In this document: positions 10,101 to 17,900 of the stretch, piece by piece
Numbering within the stretch: position 1 is the stretch's first letter
How the letters are laid out: every line of letters begins with the position of its first letter
NCBI GenBank assembly: GCA_035998495.1
Contig: DASYHP010000067.1
Span: 1 to 64,000, forward strand
Direction: 5' to 3'
DNA: 64,000 bases
DNA from: Mesorhizobium_B sp035998495
GTDB taxonomy: Bacteria; Pseudomonadota; Alphaproteobacteria; Rhizobiales; Rhizobiaceae
The notes under the pieces: generated by a model
What the model was told of the DNA's origin: nothing
Database searches by the model: none
What the model saw: the letters and a program-made list of their open reading frames with translations, nothing else
Translations under genes and position numbers: made by a program

Positions 10101-10315
10101 TCGCGAGCGGAGCAGGCGCGGAAGCTCGCATCGCGCTGGGCTGGGTCATCGTGGGCGGCCTGGGGCTCGCCACGATCTCCACGCTGTTTTTGACGCCGGT
10201 CGCCTATCTCCTGCTCGGCCGCTTCGTGACGCCCAAGGCGGAGGAGGACGCGCGTCTCGAACGCGAGCTCGGCCAGGCGGCCCGCATCGAGAGCGACCTG
10301 CAGCCGGCGGAGTGA
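7148..10315 (+). CDS. RND family efflux transporter, inner-membrane pump (AcrB/MexF-like)
   Basis: Proton-driven HAE1-type multidrug pump of 1055 residues, the full length for the family. The first membrane helix follows MTELFVRRPVLAFVINML. The proton-relay Asp pair is in TM4 (GLVVDDAIVVLENI), and the two large periplasmic loops and the duplicated second half (GVMAKNGILVVEFANQ) are present. The start used follows the adaptor gene by 10 bases; an internal Met at the conserved MTELFVRRP is an alternative about 21 codons in. A strong intrinsic terminator lies 15 bases after the stop. Export of organic solutes is family knowledge; the actual substrate is unknown. Confidence 0.95.
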   Translation: MTEASDLQPEQTQESSGGSRGMTELFVRRPVLAFVINMLIIVAGLAAFFGVEIRELPDVDRPVITVTADYQGAAAETIDREVTAILEGAAARVSGVKSISSSSSFGRSRVTVEFNDDVDLDVAASDMRDAISRSVNQLPDDIYAPRIVKADANSEAVMRLAVTSDRMAVEDMTILVEDEIVDELAAVEGVADVQVYGDREKIFRVDIDQAKLASLGLTVADVSRALSTVAFDAPAGSLTSGTSDIVVRATANVTTPEAFEALALGERTRLGDVATVTLAGDLGATSLRSNGMTGIGLGIIRQAQSNTLDISQGVQAAAAALNETLPEGMEIRVTSDDATFVEGAIHEVEIALVLSVTIVLLVIFLFLLDWRATLIPGLAMPVALIGTLAAIYVVGFSVNILTLLAMVLATGLVVDDAIVVLENIVRRRNEGMGPRAAAVLGTQEVFFAVLATTATLAAVFVPLSFLPGQTGGLFREFGFVLAMSVLLSSVVALSLCPMLASRMLKAAPATSKAPRRGLLAMIGGGLAGLYRRCLRFCLNAPLVVILVSALFAGAAWASLGLIRQELTPQEDRSMAMLRVTAPQGVSLDYTASQMRRIEELVQPLRDSGEIVSTFASAGQGGSTNSGFMVMTLAPWEERARSQAEITAEINQLVTDVPGVRAFAIQPNSLGIRGAGSGLQFAVVGNDYAELGQAASQIVAAMERDPRFEQPRLSNDTTQPQLSVEIDRERAVDLGIDIAGLAEAIQAMLDGRDVADVFLADRAYSVQLMSTTDPINDPTDLENVFLRTGDGRFVPMSTIATLTERAVPPSLAREQQLRAVAVTAGLGPDFALGDALGEARRIAEPLLPEGSRIVPLAEAASLGEQEGGIVIVFGFALVIILLVLAAQFESFVSAIIIMATVPLGLACAIFAMILTSTSFNAYSQIGLVLLIGVMAKNGILVVEFANQLRDRGYGVRRAIEEAANIRLRPVMMTMICTILGGVPLVLASGAGAEARIALGWVIVGGLGLATISTLFLTPVAYLLLGRFVTPKAEEDARLERELGQAARIESDLQPAE

Positions 10316-10329
10316 GGGCGGCTGCCCAT

Positions 10330-10366
10330 AGAGCCGTTTCCACTGGCGGGGAATCGGCTCTTTTTG
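10330..10366 (+). terminator. Rho-independent terminator of the RND operon
   Basis: A 7-bp stem AGAGCCG/CGGCTCT (10330-10336 with 10355-10361) encloses an 18-base loop and is followed by a run of T. It lies 15 bases after the pump stop codon on the same strand. Confidence 0.85.
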
Positions 10367-10512
10367 TGCCCCGAAGGCACGCTCAAGCGCCGCGCGGGCT
10401 TGCGCGGTTCCGCTCAAAGCGAAACCGCTACCTTCTGGCGGCTTGACCTTCAGCCCGCGCCTGCCGATAGGACGCGAGGGCATTCGCCCGCCGCATCTCC
10501 GGAGCCCCTCAT

Positions 10513-11040
10513 ATGTCGGAACCGCAATCAGGGGCTTCGCGCCGGGACGGCTTCAACCCGGCGCTCGTGCCCGTAACGCTGGACGAATTGCAGGCAGCGG
10601 TCGGGCAGGAGGTCGGCGTGTCGCCCTGGCGCCAAGTGACGCAAGCCATGATCGACGGCTTCGCGGACGCCACCGACGACCACCAGTTCATCCATGTGGA
10701 CCCCGCGCGGGCGGCAGCCGAAACACCGTTTGGGGGCACGATCGCGCACGGGTTCCTGACGCTTTCGCTCCTGTCGGCCATGTTCTTCGAGACCATAAGG
10801 CCGCTGAAGGGCGACCGGCTCGGCGTCAACCAGGGGTTCGACCAGGTCCGCTTCCTGAGCCCGGTGAAGAGCGGGGCGCGCATCCGCGCCCGCTTCAAGC
10901 TCGCGGAGGTGAAAGCCCGGCCCTCGGGCTGGGTGAACGTCGCCCATGACGTGACGGTGGAGATCGAAGGCGGCGGGAAACCCGCGCTCACCGCGCGCTG
11001 GCTGACGCTGTCGGGCCCGCCGGGGCAAGGGGCGGTGTAA
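10513..11040 (+). CDS. MaoC family (R)-specific enoyl-CoA hydratase-like dehydratase
   Basis: Single hot-dog-fold protein of 175 residues. The hydratase catalytic pair D56 and H61 sits in TDDHQFIHVDP, five residues apart as in PhaJ-type enzymes, followed by the family's GGTIAHGFLTLSLL helix. Such enzymes hydrate trans-2-enoyl-CoA to (R)-3-hydroxyacyl-CoA for lipid or polyester metabolism. It stands alone between the RND terminator and a long non-coding stretch, so context gives no pathway. The ATG at 10513 has a weak SD. Confidence 0.9.
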   Translation: MSEPQSGASRRDGFNPALVPVTLDELQAAVGQEVGVSPWRQVTQAMIDGFADATDDHQFIHVDPARAAAETPFGGTIAHGFLTLSLLSAMFFETIRPLKGDRLGVNQGFDQVRFLSPVKSGARIRARFKLAEVKARPSGWVNVAHDVTVEIEGGGKPALTARWLTLSGPPGQGAV

Positions 11041-11150
11041 GGCAGGGCGGCTCATCCCGCTCACCGTTCATCCCCTCTACCACGACCCTGTCGCCCCTCA
11101 CCGGCTCGGCTTCGCCTTGCTGCCTGGGAGAGGAACTGCGGCGGCGCGGG

Positions 11151-11262
11151 GAGCGCCCCACCTCCCCCTTGTGGGGAGCTCGGCCCTGCAAGGGCCGGGT
11201 GGGGGTGCAGCGCCGAGCTTGTCAGCTACCCCCACCCGCCACAAGGGGGAGTTGGGGCGCTC
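11151..11262. repeat. Palindromic intergenic element with nested inverted repeats
   Basis: The outer arms 11151-11174 and 11239-11262 match at 23 of 24 positions when one is reverse-complemented; each contains CTCCCCCTTGTGG. Inner arms 11196-11206 (CGGGTGGGGGT) and 11228-11238 are perfectly complementary. The whole can fold into a long cruciform or RNA hairpin. It resembles the small palindromic repeats common between rhizobial genes, and its CACAAGGGG core recurs in the hairpin at 49042-49080. It may also act as a bidirectional terminator after the MaoC gene. Confidence 0.75.
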
Positions 11263-11307
11263 GCCCGTCCGCCGCTCAGCTTTCACCGAGACTTTGGGCA
11301 CATGTCT

Positions 11308-11350
11308 TCATCGCCGCGCCCGGCATTCGCCGTCCGGCCATTGTCAAAGA
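11308..11350 (-). repeat. Dispersed repeat, copy 2 (inverted relative to copy 1)
   Basis: Reverse complement of this stretch matches 92-135: 11327-11350 equals 92-115 over 24 bases and 11308-11324 equals 119-135 over 17 bases. On the minus strand the similarity trails toward the palindromic element at 11151-11262. Copies reading in opposite directions 11 kb apart suggest a mobile or recombinogenic short element rather than a tandem duplication. Confidence 0.7.
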
Positions 11351-11410
11351 GCTGCCCTCGCCTGACCTCCCTTGGACGGGCTCAGGAGGCGAGGGTTGAC
11401 ACGAACCCTG

Positions 11411-11612
11411 GTGGGATCGGTCAGGGGAAGCGGGGCGCGGGGCCGTGCCGATCCGAACTTATGTATCTGGCGCAGTCACCCGCGCCCCGTCGTGGTCTTG
11501 CCCGGGAGTTGTCGCGGGGTCTGCACGGGGCCTGTGCTGTTGGCTTGGCGTGTTGCCACGCCTTGGGCAAGAACACCGGCCCTGCCGGCCCGCGGGCCTC
11601 GCTGGCGGGCCT
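11411..11612 (+). other. Highly structured non-coding region, candidate RNA
   Basis: No reading frame here looks like a protein, yet complementary segments are dense. An 11-bp perfect stem joins 11431-11441 (CGGGGCGCGGG) and 11479-11489. A 7-bp stem joins 11414-11420 (GGATCGG) and 11448-11454, and these two stems cross like a pseudoknot or are alternatives. An 8-bp stem joins 11496-11503 (TCTTGCCC) and 11565-11572, enclosing the hairpin GGCGTG-TTGC-CACGCC at 11547-11562. A further 7-bp stem joins 11587-11593 and 11605-11611. It lacks the conserved cores I would expect of RNase P RNA, tmRNA or SRP RNA. Strand is not decided, since the stems fold on either strand. Confidence 0.4.
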
Positions 11613-11911
11613 GGATCTGGGGGGCTCATCACCCAGCCGGGCCACCGCAGCCCGACCGATCCAGCACCCATCCGCTTCGCTCCTACCTTCGCGCGTCCTC
11701 GGTTCATGAACCCGCCTTCCCGTGAAGAAGCAGGGGTAGAATAGGGGACACGTGGTGGAGCGTGGACAAAAGGGCTGCACTTTTTCAGCAGAGCAGCGCT
11801 AAGTGGCTGAAAGAGCACAGAAGAAAGTTCGCGGGCCGAAAAATTCATCCACTGGTCAGGAGACGCAAGCGGCCGGCGAGGCCGCCCACAACCGCCCGGG
11901 CCGGCCGCCTC

Positions 11912-14900
11912 TCACCGCAGCCGGCTCGAGGCATGGGCCAGCATGGTGTAAACCTTGCCCGTCTCCGAGGTCAGGAAGCGCTGAGCCGCCGCCTTGTCGC
12001 CCTTGGTCGCGTCCCGCACCAAGATTTCGAAGTCTTGGCAGTAGCGGTCCACCACGGCCCGGAACTCCGGATCCTCGTGATAACGGCGGCGCACCTCATC
12101 AAAGGTCTTCTGGCCGTTGAGGGTGTAAAGCCGGCGGGTGAACACGTCGCGCTCGCCCTGCTGGTAGCGGTCCCAAAGCTCCACCGAGGCGTCGTGGTCG
12201 ATCGCCCGCGCGATGTCGGCCGACAGGGAGTTGAGCCCGTCCAGCAAGTTGCGCGGCGTGCGGCGGGCCCCCGCAGGCTCGGCTGCGGCTTCCGGCGAGC
12301 GGGCCGGCCGTTCCGCTTCGATCACGCCGCCGTCGCGCTCGGCCGGGCGGTCAAGGGCGGTCCTGCGCAGCGGGCCTGCGTCGCGCGCCGCCGGCGGCGG
12401 CAGGGCCGCCGGTTCCGCACGGCTCGGCCGCGGCTCCGACACATCGACCGTGCGGCCGGTGCGGGCCACGATCTCGCCGAGCTCCTTCAGGGCGTTGATC
12501 TGCTCGCTCACCGCGCGCCGGATGGCGGTCGTGGACTGCTTGGCCTCCTCGGGCATCTCGATCACGCCCTTGGCGACCTCCGCCCGCGTCTGGTCGAGCT
12601 CCTCGCGAATGGCGCCGGCCGTGCGGCGGAGATCGTCGGTCGCGGCCGCGAAACGCTGCACCGCCGCCTCCACCGAGTCGGTGATCGACGTCCGGATGGC
12701 CTCCGTGGTCTCGCGCGTGCGGCCCTCGGCGCTTTCCAGCACGTTTTCGATGAAGCCTTCGAAGGATTTCATCAGCCGCTCGATGTCTTCCGATTTGCGC
12801 ACCAGCGCCACGGCGAGATCCTCCAGCGCGCCCTGGCGCTCGTCGAGCGTGGACACGAGGTTCGCCTGCGCCGAGCCCAGAAGGTCGGAGGCCGTGTTGA
12901 GCAGCCGCGCATGCTCCTCGAAGCGGCTGGAGATCGCGGCGATCTCCTTGAGCGTCTGCGAGGACATCTCCGCCACGCGGCCGACATTGAGGTCGACCAG
13001 GCGGGCGGAGGTGGAGAAGGTCTGCGCGGCCTTCTCTGTGGTCGCGGCGAAGCGCTGCGTGGCGCCGGTCAAGCGACCCTCGACGCCGGACAGGCTTTCC
13101 TGGGCGAGGTCGATCAGCTCGTTGAGCTGCCGGCTCGACCCGGCCACGCGGTCGATCACGTCGCTTATGCCACCCGCCAGCCCCTCTCGGGCCTGGTTCA
13201 CCGTGCCGATCGTTTCACCCGCGCGCCGGGCGATCTCCTCGTTGAGGGCCTGGCCCTCGGCGCGCAACCGTTCCGCCGCCTGCGCCGCGGTTTCCTCGAT
13301 GGCGCGCCGGATCTCGCGGCCATCGGCCGTGAAGCGCTCCACCAGCGGGCGCGCGGTTTCGTCGAGGATGCGCTCCACCTCGCCCGTGCCCTCCGCCAGG
13401 ACCTGGCTGAGAGTCCTCGTGTTTTCGCTGATCGAGCGGGCGGCGTCGTTGGTGGCCTGCGTGATGTGCTGGCCCACGGCCGCGAAGGTCTCGGTGATGA
13501 CACCGCTGCGCTCGGCGATCTCCCGCTCGCTTTCGGCCACCCTTTCGCGCACGGACTCGCTGACGGCGTCCGCCACGGATGTGAGCCGCCGCCCTGCCTC
13601 GGTCAATCCGTCGGCCACGCGACGCCCCGCGGCTTCGGCGCTGGCCGACAGAATGCCGTCGGCTTCGGCGATCGCGTCCTGCACACCGCGGGCCCGCGCG
13701 TCGAGAACGTCCGCCGTTCCGCGCGCGGTTTCCGCGACCCGTCCGGCCGCCTCGTCGAAGCGCGACGCCACGCGGGCGGCATGGCCGTCGAGTTCGGCTG
13801 CGACCCGCGCCGCGTTCTCCGCGACGCGGCGCTCGGCCTCTTCCAGGCTGCGCGCGATCTCGTCGGCCTGGCCGCCGATCCCCTCGGCCGTCCGCTGGGA
13901 CAGCGCCGCCACGCGTTCCTCCGCCTCGCCGAAGGCGCCGGCCACGCGGTCGGCCTGCGCGCCGACCTCGCTCGCCGCGCGCTGCGACAGCGCGATGACC
14001 CGCCGCTCGGCCTGGCTGAAGGCGCCCGCGAACTCCTGTGCTTGTCCGGCGATCTGCTCGGACGCCCGCTGGCCCAGTTCCGCGATGCGCTGTTCGGCCT
14101 GGCCGAAGCTGCCGACGATCTCTCGCGCCTGATCGCCGATCGCGCCGGAGGCGCGCTCGGCCAAGCCAGCGACCCGCTCCTCCGCTTCGCCGAAGGCGCC
14201 CACGATGCGCTCGGCCTGCGCGCCCATTTCGCTCGCGCCGCGCGCGATCCGGGCGGCGATGCGGCGGTCCGCCTCGTCGAAGGCGCCGGCGATCTCGGCG
14301 GCGCGGCCGCTTAGCGCCGCCGCGCTCTCGTCCACGCGGACGGTCATCCGTTCCTCGGCGCGGTCGAACACGCGCGCCAGCGCATCGGCCTGCGCGGAAA
14401 GCGCATCCGCGGTCTCGCCGACGCGGCGGGCGAGCTGACCGTCCGCATCCTCGAAGGACCTGACCAGCTCCACGGCACGGCGCGCCAGGCTGCCGGCCGT
14501 GTCCACGGCCCGGGCAGCCAGCCTCTGATCGCCTTCGTCGAAGATGCGCACGATCTCGTCGGCGCGCAGCGACAATGCGTCGGCCGTCTCGGCGGTGCGG
14601 TCCACCAGCCGGCGGTCGGCTTCCTCGAAGAGCCGCGAGATTTCGCCCGCGCGCCCCAGCATGGTCTGCGCGGCCGCGTCCGTGCGCTGCGCCAGCGTCT
14701 CCGCCGATTCGGCGGAACGGGCCAGGATGCCGCGGCTCGCCTCTTCCATGAGCCGCGTCATCTCGGTCGCGCGCTCCGCCATGTCGCGCGCCAGGCGGTC
14801 GCCCTGGGTGGCGATCTCGGCCCCCGTGCGCGCCGCACGCTCGGTGATCCGCGCCTCGGCGCGCTCGAAGCCGTCGGCGATCTCGGCCGCGCGCCCCTGC

Positions 14901-17900
14901 AGCGTGTCGGCGGCGGCCTCCACACGGGCGGCGAGTGCGGCGGACGCCTCGTCGGCGCGCTCGGCCAGGAGCTGCCGGGCCGTTTCGAACTCGCGGCCCA
15001 GCTCCGCCGCACGAGCGGCCATGCCATCGGCCGCCTGTTCGCCTCGCGACAGGAGCGCGTCCACGCTGCGCTCCGCCCGGTCGGCCAGCCTTCGGTCGGC
15101 GGCGTCGAAGGTCTGCGCGATCTCGCCGGCGCGGCCCGCGAGCGAGGCGGCCGTGGTCTCGGCTTGATCGAGGAGGCGTCGCTCCGCGTCCGAGAACGTG
15201 TCCGCGATCTCCGCCGTGCGCGCCAGCAGCGCTTGCGCCGTCGCTTCCGCCCGGCGCGCGATGGCCTGGTCGGCCTCGCTCAACGCCTCGCCGGCCTGCC
15301 CGCTCAACAGCGTGGTGAGCTCCACCACGCGGTCGCGCAGCGAGCCCGCCGCCGCGACGGCGCTCTGCTCCAGCACCGCGCGCACATTGTCCATGCCGGA
15401 GGCCAGCGCCCGCTCCACGGCGGCCGTCCGCTCGGCGACGGCGCCCGCGTGATGGCGGAACGCATCGTCGATCCTGGCGACGTCGGAGGAAAGGGCCTCC
15501 GAGATCTCGGCGCGCCGCTCGGCGAAGGCGCCGATATGGCCCGCAACCTGACGGTCCAGCCCGCCGCGGAACTCCTCCAGCCTGGACAGGTCCTCGTCGA
15601 GCGCGCGGGCGAGGGCCTCGCGACTGCCGGCGAGCCGTTCGGCATGTTCCGACACGCTTCTGTCCAGCTCGGCGCGGGCGGCGCCGACCTGTTCGAGGTC
15701 CGACGCCAAGGCGCGCCGAAGGATGTCGCGCCCCTGGGCGAGCTTCTCCACCTGGCCCGTGACGAGGGTGTCGATGGAGGCGCGGCTGTCGGCGAGCTTG
15801 CTGAGATCCTCGTCCAGCGCCCGGGCGAGCACGTCGCGGCCTTCCGCCAGCTTTTCGACCTGGGCCGTGATGAGGCTTTCGATCCCGTTGCGCGTTTCCG
15901 CGAGCCTGCCGAGATCGTCGTCCAGCGCGCGCCTCAGCATGTTGCGGCTTTCCGCCAGCCGCTCGGCATGGCCCGTCACCATGTCATCGATCGCCGCGCG
16001 GGCCTCCAGCAGGCGCGAGAGATCGGCCTCGAGCGCCTGCGCCATGGCTTCGCGGCCCTCGCCGAGCCGTTCGGCCTGGGCGGCGAGCAAAGCGTTCATC
16101 TGCGCGTCCACGGAGTCGCGAGCCTCGTGGAGGCGGTCGAGATCGGCCTCGAGCGCCCGCGCCAGGGCGTCGCGGGTCTCAGTGAAGCGCTCCATGTGTC
16201 CAACCGCCATGGCGTCAAGCGCCGAGCGGCTTTCGGTCAGCTTCTGGAGATCGACATCCAGCGCCCGGCGCAGGACGTCGCGGCCCTCCGCGAGCTTCTC
16301 GACCTGGGCGGCGACCATGCCGTCGATGGCGGAGCGGCTTTCGGCGAGCTTCGCCAAATCGCCTTCGAGCTCGCGGGACAGGGTTTCGCGGCCTTGCGCC
16401 AACGCGCGGCTGTGATCGTCGATGATGGCGCGCAGCCGCGCGTCGAGCGCGTCGCGGCCTTCGGCGATCCGGTGGAGATCGGCTTCAATCGCGAACGCCA
16501 GCGCGTCGCGGCCTTCGGCCAGCCGCGCCACCTGGGAGGCGACAGCGCGGTCGATGTCGGACCGCGTCTCGGCAAGCCGTTCGAGATCGTCCTGGAGGGC
16601 CGCGGACAGGCCGTCGCGGCTTTCGGACAGGCGCGTCACCTGCGTCGCCATCATGTTGTCGATGTTGCCGCGGGCCTCGGCCAGCTTCTGGAGGTCGGCC
16701 TCCAGGGCGCGCGCGAGGTTGTCGCGACCGGCCTCGACCTGGCGCCCGTGCTCGGCCGAAATGGCGGCCACGCGGGCGTCGAGGTCGGCGCGGCCCTCCG
16801 CCAGGGCGTGCAGGTCGGCCTCGAGCGCACGGCGCAGGATGTTGCGGCCCTCGGCCAGCCTCTCGACCTGCGAGGACACCATCTGGTCGATCGCGGCGCG
16901 GCTTTCCCCGAGCTTGGCGAGATCGGCCTCCAGCGCGTGCGTGAGCGATTCGCGGCCTTCGGCCAGCCGGCTGGCCTGGGCGGAGATCATGCCGTTCAGC
17001 ATGGTGTCCACCTCGGCGCGCGCGGCTTCGACCTTCTGGAGGTCGGCTTCGAGCGCGCGGCGCAGGATGTTGCGGCCCTCGGCCAGCTTCTCGACTTGGC
17101 CCGCCACGAGCCCGTCGATGGAGGCGCGGCTTTCCGCGAGCTTCGCCAGATCGGACTCCAGCGCCTGACCCAGGAGCTCGCGCCCGGCGCGCAGGCGATG
17201 CTCCTGATCCGCCACGAGCGTGCCGATGTTTTCCGTGATCTCGCCACGCGCCTCGTCGAGCCTTTTGAGGTCGGTTTCGAGCGCGCGGCGCAGGATGTCG
17301 CGGCCTTCCGCGAGCTTCTCCACCTGGCCCGCCACGAGCCCGTCAATGGAGGCGCGGCTTTCCGCGAGCTTGGCGAGGTCGGCGTCCAGGGCGCGGGCGA
17401 GCAGGCCGCGGCCTTCGGCCAGCCTGCCGACATGGGTGGCGAGCGACTCGTCGATCTGGGCGCGCGTCTGGCCGAGCTTGTGAAGGTCGTCGGCCATAAC
17501 ATGGGCGAGGTTGTCGCGGCCTTCCTCCAGACGCCGAAGGTGATCGTTTAGCGAGGCGTCGATGCTCCTGCGGACGTCGTTGAGCTTGTGGAGGTCGTCA
17601 TCGAGCGCGCGGGCGAGCTCCGTGCGGCCTTCCGCTAGGCGCAGGACGTGCAGGCCCACGGAATTGTCGAGCCCGACCCGGCTTTCGTCGAAGCGGCTCA
17701 ATTCGTCGCCGAAGGCGGCCAGCATCCCTTCGCGGCTCTCCTCCAGGCGGCGGGCATGCTCGCCCACCATGGCGTCGAGGGCCGCGCGCGCGTCGGCGAG
17801 CTTGGCGATGTCCTCATCGAGGATCCGGCTGACGGCGTCGCGGCCGTCCTTGAGCCGCGCCACGAACGCCGCGCCGCGCTCTTCGAGCCCGCGGGAGTGC

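Noticed and set aside
11302..11848. Overlapping reading frames on both strands in the long gene-free region
   Set aside because: Their products are low-complexity, have no plausible ribosome binding sites, and overlap the structured stems; the region is better treated as non-coding.
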